NCBI GenBank assembly: GCA_964030475.1
Contig: CAXIPT010000006.1
Span: 4,901,531 to 4,965,530 of the forward strand
Length of the DNA stretch: 64,000 bases
Direction: 5' to 3'
DNA from: Tethya wilhelma
Lineage: Eukaryota; Porifera; Demospongiae; Tethyida; Tethyidae
This document shows, piece after piece, positions 38,880 through 48,777 of the stretch (position 1 is the stretch's first letter; every line of letters starts with the position of its first letter). The notes beneath the pieces are model-generated. The model ran no database searches. It was not told the DNA's origin and worked only from the letters and a program-made list of their open reading frames with translations. A program made the translations under genes and the position numbers.

Positions 38880-40162
38880 TACAACCTGACAATCTCAGCT
38901 TGTGTATCCAAGGACAGATAGTGATGGTTTAGTTTTCAAAACTTTCTTCCCATGGGAAAAAGACACACAGGGAGTGACTAATGGGAGACTTTATTTAGAC
39001 AAATCTCAAACTCAATTATTGGCGGTTGATAATGAGATTCATGATGTTGATAGTACATGCCAGTCAACACCACCCTATAATATNTACAATGTGAGCTGTG
39101 TGTACTGTCCTAATGGACACAAAAACTGGTGGAAGTACATCCTAGCCGTATTTACCCCTCTAACTTTTTTCTACTTTTTTGTACTCTTCTTTAAGATCAG
39201 CTGCAGAAAGAAGTGATGAGCTAACCCTGGCTCCATCCCATGGTCAGGCTCTGAAGAACCAAACCAAACAGAGATCACTAATGTTATTATGAAACAATGG
39301 CACTCAACACAAAGCAGGTAACATAAATGTACCCACTTTCTCTTCACTGTTCATCTCTCCCACACCCCACTCACACCCTCACCCTCACATAACCCAACCC
39401 ACACACCCTCACACCCCGCACACCCTCACACACACCGTACCTATCCTATCAAACAGCTCTCCCCCGTCAGCATACTCTAGAAAGAGATAGTGCAAACCTC
39501 CGTTGGTCCTCTGTCCAAAGAACCGTATCACATGATTGTCACGCAGCATCTTCATGATACAGATCTACAAAGAAACACAGCAGAGCAGCAACTACCATGA
39601 TTGTGTAAATAAGAGATAACTGTGTGCCATCCGTATGTAAGTAAACCATGCAAATAGGGACTAATGGGTAGGGGAATATTTTTTAGTTTTGAAGGAAGTA
39701 GGCATGCAAATAGACCAAGAAAGTCAGGAAATGTAGAGTAAAATACTTCTCTGATGTATGTGCACCAGCAAACACTGAACCTTAGAAAATAAGTTTGAAC
39801 CACTGAACCACTACCCAGGGGTGTCCAGCTGGTTGCTTCAATGGATATAGAAGGAGTGAAAAACTCTTCCTTGTGTTTGGGCTTACCTCTTTGCGGAGGC
39901 TCTCGTGGGTGAGTCCTTCTTGTTCATCAACATGGACAATCTTTACAGCTACACATTCACGAGTGTCCTTGTGGACGGCCAGCTTGACTCTAGCAAAAAT
40001 AACAGACAGATAACTGCTTGTTTAATATGCTTAGCATGTTCCCCACACACCATAGATCTATGCTGACACTTACTCTCCATAAGCGCCCTCTCCCAACGTC
40101 TGCATAAACTCCCAACCTTCCACAAACAGTTCGCAGTCTTTCCCTTTCACAGTAGTGCTCAT
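36041..40162 (-). CDS. CHEK1: CHEK1 checkpoint kinase, catalytic core interrupted by an assembly gap
   Basis: Exons seen: 40162-40074, 39989-39887, 39564-39441, 39250 to about 39201 (cut), then after the gap 38762-38658, 38424-38343, 37927-37808, 37453-37297, 36769-36653, 36575-36465, 36127-36041. The N-lobe has LGEGAYGE (about 23-30) and VAVKIV with catalytic Lys about 46. [18 protein letters not shown] follows the hinge. The C-lobe resumes at [32 protein letters not shown] ends the kinase fold. The C-terminal KA1-like domain matches CHK1 ([19 protein letters not shown], then [10 protein letters not shown]). CHK1 phosphorylates CDC25 and others downstream of ATR. The HRD, DFG and APE segments (about 90-95 residues) are absent: the sequence breaks after HFFLQ into a foreign 116-bp fragment and an N. 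Most likely an assembly fault, not a dead kinase. Confidence 0.88.
36783..36853. repeat. (GT)n microsatellite
   Basis: About 70 bases of GT repeat in a CHEK1 intron. Confidence 0.9.
37044..37252. mobile_element. MITE with TACCGTATAGCGGGAAATTT termini
   Basis: Starts TACCGTATAGCGGGAAATTT and ends with its perfect complement at 37252. The interior is rich in GTGGGGGAAAATTTT motifs on both strands, giving a long foldback. In a CHEK1 intron; sister of 15337-15572. Confidence 0.85.
37563..37640. mobile_element. Truncated relative of the TACCGTATAG MITE family
   Basis: TATACCATATAGTGGGTAAA followed by TTTGGCAAACTCCC resembles the left end of the 6035-6230 element. No matching right end was found, so this is a fragment. 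Confidence 0.5.
37700..37795 (+). mobile_element. tRNA-derived SINE fragment with intact B box
   Basis: A clear B box GGTTCGAATCC (37751-37761) is followed by AAGCTAGATCTCAAG and a T-rich run, matching the post-B-box part of 11185-11280. The A box half is decayed. Located in a CHEK1 intron. Confidence 0.55.
38818..38874. repeat. (GT)n microsatellite
   Basis: Pure GT repeat beside the disrupted CHEK1 core region. Confidence 0.9.
38902..39083. other. Unplaced sequence left of an assembly gap
   Basis: Plus-strand open frame containing [20 protein letters not shown] and ending at the N. It does not encode kinase sequence on the minus strand and I recognise no domain. It may be intron sequence of CHEK1 or material from another locus. 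Confidence 0.3.
39084..39084. other. Assembly gap (single N)
   Basis: Lies where the CHEK1 exons for the catalytic loop and activation segment should be. Its true size is unknown. Confidence 0.95.
39085..39200 (+). pseudogene. Stray 116-bp fragment of the 9-TM family gene
   Basis: Identical by eye to the complement of about 45226-45111, inside the gene at 43815-45773, coding [16 protein letters not shown] and the first TM helix. It is on the opposite strand to every other family member and ends at ATCAG, where CHEK1 exon sequence resumes. Most likely a misassembled end. Confidence 0.8.
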
Positions 40163-40164
40163 TG

Positions 40165-40199
<35 letters not shown>

Positions 40200-40318
40200 G
40201 CTCAAGAAGTGACTCAGTACAGCTAGCTCTGATTTCCCGCCAAAACCGCTCAATTAATATTGACCTTTGACCCTAAACTCAAACCGCAAGCAGTCCCAGC
40301 TGTTCTTCAAGTTTTGAA
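40163..40318. promoter_or_regulatory. Probable bidirectional promoter of CHEK1 and a small gene
   Basis: 156 bp separate the CHEK1 ATG (minus) from the next ATG (plus). It contains a (CT)n tract at 40169-40199. No TATA box seen. Confidence 0.4.
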
Positions 40319-40605
40319 ATGTCCACTCCAGTTGGCCAAGTCACTGGCATAGCAGGTACTTTAAACTATGATTTAATAATGAACTAGAAACCATGTTTGA
40401 TCTTGTGGACCAAGCTGAAAGCTGCATGCAGGCTCAGAGATCAATCCTGGCACTCAAGTCAGTGACTGGGTGGAGAGAGTTCCCATGGGACAAAAACATA
40501 CCACTAGTTTTCAAGGCTAGGCAGCTGAGTAGCTCAGCCTTTGCCAATTTGTTAGACACTTGCCTGAGCAGGCTGTATATGGGACTGGGTGTTACTATAA
40601 TTTAA
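40319..40605 (+). CDS. Small two-exon protein of unknown function
   Basis: Exon 40319-40355 (ATG, ending GCAG before a GTACTT donor) and exon 40388-40605 join in phase to give 84 residues: MSTPVGQVTGIAETMFDLVD, then a segment with CMQAQRSILALKSVTGWREF, ending RLYMGLGVTII. No signal peptide or TM segment. The second exon alone has an ATG at 40393 and would give 70 residues. I do not recognise the family. Head-to-head arrangement with CHEK1 suggests a shared promoter, which makes an expressed gene more likely. Confidence 0.5.
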
Positions 40606-40848
40606 GCGGCCTGGTTGATACATCTATTATATGATAAACTAGCATAACTGAAGTGATGTGAATATAAACTTGATGCCCGACATCAATTGAAAAAGGTATC
40701 TAATAGTGTAGAAACTATTTTCACGTGTAGGCTTTCAAACAGTGATGCTGAAATACTCTTAATTGGTAATTGAATACATGTACTTCATGCATTGTCAGTC
40801 ATTACACTGTTAAGTCATTTTTGCTAAGCACTGTACTATAAGTTCACA

Positions 40849-42810
40849 TTAGTATGTGTTGCGAATTGATGCATTACCGATCCCTAATTCACCATCGTTG
40901 CTAACACTGTGAAAGTTAGAAAGGTTCCCCTCGTGGTACTGGTGTGGGTTGAGGATTCTGTCAGGTAGAGAGTCCTCAAAGTCTTCGTCATTTTCAAATG
41001 TGGTCCAATCGTAACCTTTCCTCCACGCTTTCACTTTCAGTATCATGTTCTTGCCCCATTTCCTCTGAGCAAAGATCCAGTGTATTACAATCACAGAGAT
41101 GTATACCAGTGGAACACAACCAGTCACAGCTGTAAGAATCAAATATGGTTCAAAGAATCTAATATCCTTGATGCTTGAAACATCCATGCCTGAAATCAGT
41201 GCACTGAATGCTGCCAGTAAAAGAACAAAAAAAGCATTTATCTTAGTGTAGTGAGCAACTGAGCTTTTGAAAGGCTGAATAGTGACTAGCAATATGGTGA
41301 ACACTATCAGAGATGCAGTTTCAATGGGAAAGAAAGCAGAGTTAACAGTTATAGAGGCAAGGATTTGACCAGCCACTCTCCACACAAAAAAAAGAACAGC
41401 AAACCATCGACAATCTCTTGTTCCATGCTCAGTTCCATCTTTGTAACAGCCTAGGAACGATTCGACAAAGGTACGGATCATATATGAGCACCTGGTCGGA
41501 AATAATGTAAGAAATTTTTGAAAGACTTTAAATGGATATAGGAAGAGGGTGAGCATTGGTAGTAAAACGAACACTATCAGGACCACAATGGCAAGGATGG
41601 CATAAGGGAAGTGCTCTCGACCAAAATATTCCATATTGCTGTCGAAATAAACAACTAGATTATAATCTTTTGAGTTGAAGACATATAGTGTTCCTGGAGT
41701 GAGAATATCAAAAGATATGCTAAGGAATTTTATGAATGAGAGAAGAAAAAAGGTTGCATAGGCATCAATCACTGAAGTCCGACTGTCCCAATTTCTACGA
41801 AAGAAAGTGAAAATGCTTCGAAATGGTTTCCAAACAAAGACCACTACCTTAAAGTTGCGATCATGTAGCTCAATCAAAGTGTATGACACAATCATTAGCA
41901 AGAGAGGGTAGAGTGCTATGGCATAGTCAAGAGTGAGTGTCTGAATTGTGTTCAAGTTCAGACAGATATCTGGCAGGAGAGCTCGAAAGAAGTCAAGGTT
42001 CCAAAAGCTGTACAAAGACAGAGTAACTTTGACCACTTTCATGATGGTTGGAATTCCTTCTATTGCTAGATAGATTGTTCGAGCAAGCACTGGCGTAGAA
42101 ACAGCCTGGCTAAAATAGACATAGCCATGTAAGTGAGAGGTTGTAGCACTAATTTTAAAGAAGAGAACGAGAAAGTAGAAAAAAGTCAGAGGTACAAAGG
42201 CGGCTAGGATGTATTTCCACCAGTTTTTGTGTCCATTAGGACAGTACACACAGCTCACATTGTATGAATATGCTAATGGAGTGTAATTCTTTTGACAATT
42301 CCCACAAAGAGAACCTGTCCTGCCAAATCTACCACACATATCATTGTTTAGTTCCCCTACAGTTGGTGGAAGTCGATGATAGACTACATCATATTGTTTT
42401 TTGTCAACATTCTCACAGTTGTAGAAGCAAGCACCAGCAACTACAGATTTTCTTTTACTGTCATATGTTACACAGAAGCAGTCCAATACAGCCGATGTAT
42501 TGGTTGTTTCATTACAGCTTATGATACGGTGATGACTCGACCCACATTCACACTTGGTAGTGACATTATTGTAGTAAAACCATGGCCGGGAACAAGGTTC
42601 AATCTCATGCATACTTAAATTTGTCACTGTATAGCTTACTTTAATTTGCAGTTCGTTACGTGTCACCTTCTGTAGATGGTTATTTTCAAAGTAGTTGCTG
42701 TTTGTATAGTCTCCTTGTTTCTCACAGTGGCAGCTGCCTTCTTTGACATTGAGAAGTAGAAACACTACCTGAATTACAATGACTCTAGCATACACGAGTA
42801 ACTGAACCAT
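40849..42810 (-). CDS. Cys-rich ectodomain, about 9-TM receptor-like protein, family member 1
   Basis: Single exon, 653 residues, ATG 42810-42808. Signal peptide about 1-27 ending EGSCHCEK. The ectodomain (about 28-190) has conserved CSRPWFYYNN, CECGSSHHRIISC, TSAVLDCFCVTYD, ACFYNCENV and MCGRFGRTGSLCGNC followed by [20 protein letters not shown]. Membrane segments follow: WKYILAAFVPLTFFYFLVLF; around FWNLDFFRALLPDICL and YPLLLMIVSYTLIELH; TFFLLSFIKFLSISFDIL; AILAIVVLIVFVLLPMLTLF; CRWFAVLFFVWRVAGQIL; IVFTILLVTIQPF; AFFVLLLAAFSALISG; CVPLVYISVIVIHWIF. A basic cytoplasmic tail ends with DSLPDRILNPHQYHEGNLSN and a final NTY. The RTGxLCGxC...YS..C..C block followed by many TMs resembles large uncharacterised families that I recall from sponges and cnidarians. 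Function unknown. Confidence 0.82.
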   Translation of the reverse strand: MVQLLVYARVIVIQVVFLLLNVKEGSCHCEKQGDYTNSNYFENNHLQKVTRNELQIKVSYTVTNLSMHEIEPCSRPWFYYNNVTTKCECGSSHHRIISCNETTNTSAVLDCFCVTYDSKRKSVVAGACFYNCENVDKKQYDVVYHRLPPTVGELNNDMCGRFGRTGSLCGNCQKNYTPLAYSYNVSCVYCPNGHKNWWKYILAAFVPLTFFYFLVLFFKISATTSHLHGYVYFSQAVSTPVLARTIYLAIEGIPTIMKVVKVTLSLYSFWNLDFFRALLPDICLNLNTIQTLTLDYAIALYPLLLMIVSYTLIELHDRNFKVVVFVWKPFRSIFTFFRRNWDSRTSVIDAYATFFLLSFIKFLSISFDILTPGTLYVFNSKDYNLVVYFDSNMEYFGREHFPYAILAIVVLIVFVLLPMLTLFLYPFKVFQKFLTLFPTRCSYMIRTFVESFLGCYKDGTEHGTRDCRWFAVLFFVWRVAGQILASITVNSAFFPIETASLIVFTILLVTIQPFKSSVAHYTKINAFFVLLLAAFSALISGMDVSSIKDIRFFEPYLILTAVTGCVPLVYISVIVIHWIFAQRKWGKNMILKVKAWRKGYDWTTFENDEDFEDSLPDRILNPHQYHEGNLSNFHSVSNDGELGIGNASIRNTY

Positions 42811-43209
42811 TTTCCTAACTGTTCTTATCAGGTCAGTTGCACCTTAGTGAAGCCAAACTGAAAGAGTTGAACGATAAGATAATCTTTATTTGGTAATTGT
42901 TTGTTGATTGAGTTTTCAGTTTAACCAATGCACCTGCCCAAGCAGTTCAACATTGTATTGACTTATGCACATTATCATAACTTTCATGATGAAGATTACC
43001 ATCACCCATTAAAATTGCATGTTTAGTTTTCCATGTATATATGTAATAATATATCTCCATGACATCATCAATAGTAACATAAAATAACTACAATAATTCA
43101 TTTTTTGAGAGATGTAGACATTTTGGAATTGCCTGTGAAGCGAGTAGTGATACAATAATTAATGCTATGCACTTTGTATGATAAATATTCAACACTCTAA
43201 ACTAACACT
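42811..43209. promoter_or_regulatory. Upstream region of family member 1
   Basis: Near 42886-42945 a diverged version of the family's upstream block is visible (GGTAATTGTTTGTTGATTGA, then GCACCTGCCCAAGC). No gene. Confidence 0.3.
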
Positions 43210-43365
43210 AGTGTGTGTTAGTATTTGTTAATTCCTGTGTTACTGATCATGGTGGTGCTAACACTGTGAAAGTTAGAAAGGTTCCCCTCATGATACTGGT
43301 GTAGGTTGAGGATTCTGTCAGGTAGAGAGTCCTCTTCATTTTCAAATGTCCTTTCCTCCATGCTA
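43210..43365 (-). pseudogene. C-terminal relic of a 9-TM family gene
   Basis: The minus strand encodes the family tail from the FENE/EDSLPDRILN block to the terminus, with an internal deletion next to the GYDWTTFENDED region and a changed end. Everything upstream of it is lost. Its own upstream block with CCCATGCATGGGAAAG survives at 43446-43495, so this is the collapsed remains of a complete gene unit. Confidence 0.75.
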
Positions 43366-43814
43366 GTATTATAATGTCAATATTCACTGCTGAATGAAGC
43401 TAAAATCAGTCCTTATTCAGTCACTGTTTGTTAAGTTTAGTTTACAAAACACACCCATGCATGGGAAAGTCCACTTAGACTTGACTGTGTGTTGACAGTA
43501 TTGTGCTCATGCACCCATATATCCAGCACATATCATATTATGATAGAGAAGTACCTTAACCCAATAAAGTCATGCAGAATTTGTTTTCATCTATATTTAA
43601 TAATAATGTGACATCACAGCACTTTCTTCATACCATTAATTTGTCCAGCTATGCATTGTATAGTATTGTGTTATAAGACTGTTTTATGCCCATGCATGTA
43701 GTGGCAGTAAAATTTCATACATAATAGCAACATCCTAAGCTTATAGAAACTGATCATTGTTTATTTGTTGTTCTTTAGTTAATTGATTTCTCTAAACTTT
43801 AGCCTTTCTTTACA

Positions 43815-45773
43815 CTAGTATGTGTTAGCATTTGTTAATTCTTGTGTTACTGATGTGGTGCTAACACTGTGAAAGTTAGAAAGGTTCCCCTCATGGTACT
43901 GGTGTGGGTTGAGGATTCTGTCAGGTAGAGAGTCTTCAAAGTCTTCGTCATTTTCAAATGTTGTCCAATCGTAACCTTTCCTCCACGCTTTCACTTTCAG
44001 TATCATATTCTTGCTCCATTTTCTCTGAGCAAAGATCCAGTGTATGACAATCACAGAGATGTATACCAGTGGAACACCACCAGTCACAATTGTAAGTATC
44101 AAATATGGTTCAAAGAACCTTATTTCCTTGATGCTTGAAATATCCATGCCTGAGATTGATGCAAAGAATACAGCTAGCAAGAGAGGAAACAAAGCATTTA
44201 TCTTAACATAGTGAGCAACTGAGCTTTTGAAAGGTTGTATAGTGACTAGCAATATGGTGAACAATACCAGAGATGCAGTTGCACATGGAAAGAAAGCAGA
44301 GCCAACAGTTATGGAGGCGAGGATTTGACCTACTACTCTCCAGAGCAAAAAAAGAACAGCAAAACACCTACAGTCTTTTGTTCCAGGCTCAGTTCCATCT
44401 TTGTAGCAACCAAGGAATGATTCGACAAATGTACGGATGATACATGAGCACCTTGTTGGGAATAAGTCAAGAAATTTTTGAAAGAATTTAAATGGATATA
44501 GGAAGAGTGTGAGCATTGGTAGTATAATGAATACTATTAGGACCACTATGGCAAGGATGGCATAGGGGAAGTGCTCTTGACCGAAATATTTCATACTACC
44601 ATCGTAATAAACAACTAGATCATGATCCTTTGAGTGGAAGACGTACAGTGATCCTGGAGTGAGAATATCAAATGATACACTGAGGAATTTTGTGAATGAA
44701 AGGAGAAAAAAGGTTGCATAGGCATCAATTACTGAAGTACGACTGTCCCAATTTCTACGAAAGAAAGTGAAGACATGTCGAAAGGGTTTCCAAATAAAGA
44801 CCACCACCTTAAAGTTACGATCGTGTAGCTCAATCAGAGTGTATGATACAATCATTAGCAAGAGAGGGTAGATAGCTATAGCATAATCAAGTGTGAGTGT
44901 CTGAATTGTGTTCAGGTTTAGACAGATATCTGGCAGGAGAGCTCGGAAGAAGTCAAGGTTCCAAAAGCTGTACAAAGACAGCGCTACTTTGACTGTTTTC
45001 ATGATAGTTGGAAGCCTTTGTACTGCTAGATAGAGCACTCGAGCAAACACTGGTGAAGAAATGGCTTGACTGTAAAAGACGTATCCATGTAGATGAGAAG
45101 TGGTGGCACTGATCTTAAAGAAGAGTACAAAAAAGTAGAAAAAAGTTAGAGGGGTAAATACGGCTAGGATGTACTTCCACCAGTTTTTGTGTCCATTAGG
45201 ACAGTACACACAGCTCACATTGTATGAATATGCTAATGGAGTGTAGTTCGTTTTACAAATCCCACAAAGTGAACCTGTCCTTCCAAATCTGCCACACATG
45301 TCATGATTTAGTTTCTCAACAGTATCAGGAAGTAGGTGATAAACTACGTCATATTGTTTCTGGTTGACATTCTCACAGTTGTAGAAGCAAGCACCAGCAA
45401 CTACAATATCCTGTTTGTTGTCGTAGGTAACACAGAAGCAGTCCAATACTGCCGATGTGTTGGTTGTTTCATTACAGCTTATGATACGGTGATGACTCGA
45501 CCCACATTCACACTTAGAGGAGACATTATTGTATTGAAACCATGGCCGGGAGCAAGATTCAATTTCATTCTTTCCATAGACAGTTGAATTGGTCAGTATA
45601 TTGCTTTCCTTATCTGTTGCCTTCTGTACTTGGTTGTTTTCTAAGTGGCTACTGTTTGAACAGCCTCCTTGTTTCTCACAATGACAGCTGCCTTCTCTGA
45701 CACTGACAAGTAGACACAATAGAAACACTATATAAATTGCAGTGACTTTAACAGGCACAAGTAACTGAGCCAT
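43815..45773 (-). CDS. 9-TM Cys-rich receptor-like protein, family member 2
   Basis: Single exon, 652 residues from ATG 45773-45771. The frame stays open 16 codons further to 45821, but those codons (DLIRTV) match the untranslated flanks of sister genes. The start aligns with sister starts (MAQLL...). Ectodomain, TM and tail order are as in member 1; the linker after the signal peptide (GGCSNSSHLENNQVQKATDK) and the segment after the first TM (SQAISSPVFARVLYLAVQRL) are the variable parts. From FWNLDFFRALLP through the tail it is nearly identical to members 1, 3 and 4, pointing to recent duplication or gene conversion. Source of the stray fragment at 39085-39200. Confidence 0.82.
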   Translation of the reverse strand: MAQLLVPVKVTAIYIVFLLCLLVSVREGSCHCEKQGGCSNSSHLENNQVQKATDKESNILTNSTVYGKNEIESCSRPWFQYNNVSSKCECGSSHHRIISCNETTNTSAVLDCFCVTYDNKQDIVVAGACFYNCENVNQKQYDVVYHLLPDTVEKLNHDMCGRFGRTGSLCGICKTNYTPLAYSYNVSCVYCPNGHKNWWKYILAVFTPLTFFYFFVLFFKISATTSHLHGYVFYSQAISSPVFARVLYLAVQRLPTIMKTVKVALSLYSFWNLDFFRALLPDICLNLNTIQTLTLDYAIAIYPLLLMIVSYTLIELHDRNFKVVVFIWKPFRHVFTFFRRNWDSRTSVIDAYATFFLLSFTKFLSVSFDILTPGSLYVFHSKDHDLVVYYDGSMKYFGQEHFPYAILAIVVLIVFIILPMLTLFLYPFKFFQKFLDLFPTRCSCIIRTFVESFLGCYKDGTEPGTKDCRCFAVLFLLWRVVGQILASITVGSAFFPCATASLVLFTILLVTIQPFKSSVAHYVKINALFPLLLAVFFASISGMDISSIKEIRFFEPYLILTIVTGGVPLVYISVIVIHWIFAQRKWSKNMILKVKAWRKGYDWTTFENDEDFEDSLPDRILNPHQYHEGNLSNFHSVSTTSVTQELTNANTY

Positions 45774-45945
45774 TTTCATAACTGTTCTTATCAGGTCAGT
45801 CAGTATAATAATGTAAGCCAATAACTGCTACTTTGGTTAATCATTAATTACCTGAGATTTTTCACTGTTGTTGACTCTATGATAGCCTTTAAACAAAGCT
45901 AAAATCAATCCTTATTCAGTCCCTGTTTGTTAAGTATATAGTTTA

Positions 45946-45998
45946 CAAAACACACCCATGTATGGGAAAGTCCACCTAGACTTGACTATGTATTGACT
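45946..45998 (-). promoter_or_regulatory. Conserved upstream block of the 9-TM family
   Basis: Contains CACACCCATGTATGGGAAAG then TCCACCTAGACTTGACT, about 175-225 bp upstream of the member 2 ATG. Matching blocks lie at 43446-43495, 48353-48395, 50855-50930 and 53295-53330. Conservation across diverged intergenic DNA suggests a shared regulatory element, though simple homology by duplication is also possible. Confidence 0.45.
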
Positions 45999-46184
45999 AT
46001 GTTATGCTCATGTACCATATATCCAGGGCACATATCATATGATAGGGAATTACCTTAACCTATTATAAAAGTCATGCGGTATTTGTAATTTAATATGTGA
46101 CATCATAGCACTTTCTGCATACCACTATTTGTGTGAGCATAGTATTTATGAGTGTGCTATTTCCATGGCAATAAAAAATTAATA

Positions 46185-48100
46185 TGCTACCAGAAATTGA
46201 TGCAAAGAATACACTTACTAAGAGAGGAAACAAAGCATTTGTCCTAACATAGTGAGCGACTGAGCTTTTGAAAGGTTGAATAGTGACCAGCAATATGGTG
46301 AACAATATTAGAGTTATAGTGCCACTGGGAAAGAAAGCAGAGCGAACAGTTATGGAGGCAAGGATTTGAACAACCATTCAAATCACTGTGACCAAAAAGA
46401 GTACAGCAAACAATTGACAATCTCGATCTTGTTCCAGGCTCAGTTCCATCTTTGTAACAGCCAAGGGATGATTTGACAAAAGTACAAATCATATACGAGC
46501 ACCTATATAGTTGGGAATAATGCAAGAAATGAAAAAGTTGAATAGACTAGCAAAATGAAGAACAATATCAGAGATGCAGTTGCACTTGGAAAGAAAGCAT
46601 AGCCAACGTGCAGTTATAGAGTTAAGGATGTAAAAAAAAACACTCTAAACACCAAAAAGAACACAGCAAACCATCGAAATTTTTTTTTCCCAGGCTCAGT
46701 TCCATCTTTGTAGCAGCCAAGGAATGATTCAACAAATGTGCAGATCATATATGAGCACTTGGTTGGGAATATAATGTGAGAAATTTGAAGAATTTAAATA
46801 GATATATATATATATAGAGGAAGAGGGTGAGCATTAGTAGTATAATGAATACAAATAGGACTACAATCGCAAGGATGGCATAGGGGAAGTGCTCTCAACC
46901 GGAATGTTTCATACTACCATCGTAATAAACAACTAGATCATGATCCTTTGAGTTGCGGAAGACATATAGTGTTCCTGGAGTGAGAATATCAAATGATACG
47001 CTTAGGAATTTTGTAGATGGAAAAGAGGAAAAAGGTTTCATAAGCATTAATCACTGAAGTACGACTGCACATGTCCCAACTTCTACGAAAGAACGTAAAA
47101 ACAAGTCGAAAGGGTTTCTAAATAAAGACCGCCATCTTAAAGTTACGATCATGTAGCTCAATCAAAGTGTATGATACAATCATTAGCAAGAGAGGGTAGA
47201 TATAGCTATAGCATAATCAAGTGTGAGTGTCTGAATAGTGTTCAGATTCAGACAGATATGATCTGGCAGGAGAGCTCGGAAGAAATCAAGGTTCCAAAAG
47301 CTGTACAAAGACAGAGCTACTTTGACTGTTTTCATGATGATAGGAAATCTTTGTACTGCTAGATAGAGCACTCGAGCAAACACGTACTGGTGCAGAAACA
47401 ACTTGACTGAAAAAGACATAGCCATGTAGATGGGAGGTAGTGACACTGATCTTAAAGAAGAGTACGAGAAAATAGAAAAATGTCAGAGGTGCAAATGCAG
47501 CTACGATGTATTTCTACCAGTTTTTGTGTCTATTAGAATAATATACACAGCTCACATTGTATGAATATGCTAATGGAGTGTAATTCTTTTGACAATTCCC
47601 ACAAAGAGAACCTGTCCTGCCAAATCTACCACACATATCATTGTTTAGTTCCCCTACAGTTGGTGGAAGTTGATGATAGCTAGACTACTTATAATCTCCC
47701 TTGTCAACATTCTTGTAGAAGCAAGCACCAGCAACTACAGATTTTTGTTTATGTTACACAGAAGCAGTCCAATATACTGCTGACGTATTGGTTATTTCAT
47801 TACAGCTTATGATATGGTGATGACTTGACCCACATTCACACATGGAAGAGACATTATTGTAGTAAAACCATGGCCAGGAGCAAGATTGCCTTTCATTTAT
47901 TTCATGGACAATTAAGTTGGTCAATGTATTGGTTCCATTCATGATTCAGTTCATTATCTGTTGCCTTCTGTACTTGGTTGTTTTCTAAAAGGCTACTGTT
48001 TCTCACAGTGACAGCTGCCTTTCCTGACACTGACTAGTAGACACAAAAGGAACACCACCTGAATTGCAATGACTCTAACAGATACAGGTAACTGAGCCAT
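46185..48100 (-). pseudogene. Disrupted 9-TM family gene with internal duplication
   Basis: An ATG at 48100-48098 opens a good signal peptide (MAQLPVSVRVIAIQVVFLLC) and SVRKGSCHCEK. Multiple frameshifts and small indels then break the frame: 47942-47754, 47446-47183 and 46377-46185 hold recognisable pieces. The GCYKDGTEPGT region occurs twice (about 46430-46525 and 46685-46780), so a segment of roughly 250 bp was also duplicated internally. The tail after the ISG block is missing. Clearly non-functional. Confidence 0.85.
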
Positions 48101-48777
48101 TTTTGTAACTTTTCTTGTCAAGTCAATTTTATAATAATTTGTAAGTTGTGAACTATTATAGTTTTTCAATGTGTAGCTAAATAATCTTTAATGTAATATC
48201 AAAGGTGGACTCGTGTTTACAGCTTTTAGTAAAGAACTCACTTTAGTCTTAGCAGCTGCCAAAGGTGAAGGAAAACTAGACTCAGCAAACTGCATGTAGC
48301 CAAATAGGATTGTTTTGGCTTCATTTAAAGAGCAACAGTAAATGATTTACCGAACAAGACCCAAGCATGGGAAACTTGGACTTATGTGTTGACTTTCATT
48401 TTGTATAGACCCACAGTATATCTGTCATAATTATTATATCCTGCATGTGATAGGGAGTTACTTTTACCCATTATATATAGTCACAGTTTGTTTGCACATG
48501 CATGCATGCAGATTGTATGATACACAATTATTGTAAGTCTACGAAAACTGTTTTTATTTTAGCTACATGCATGGTTTCATTTTGTTCTTTAAATTTAATT
48601 TTCTGTCTGTTTTTAGACTGATCGTTATTTGGGAAATTTTTTCCATTTAAAATTTTTATTGGCTCTGACAATAACAAAAATTTTTGCATACAAAAATTTT
48701 AATGACTCCTTACAAATACATTGTAACGATGATGAAACTACAAAATGCAAAAATCTATTGTGCAAAGTTTCACTGCA

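Noticed and set aside
36041..40162. CHEK1 as a pseudogene
   Set aside because: All visible exons have intact frames and good splice sites; the only defect coincides with an assembly gap and a stray fragment.
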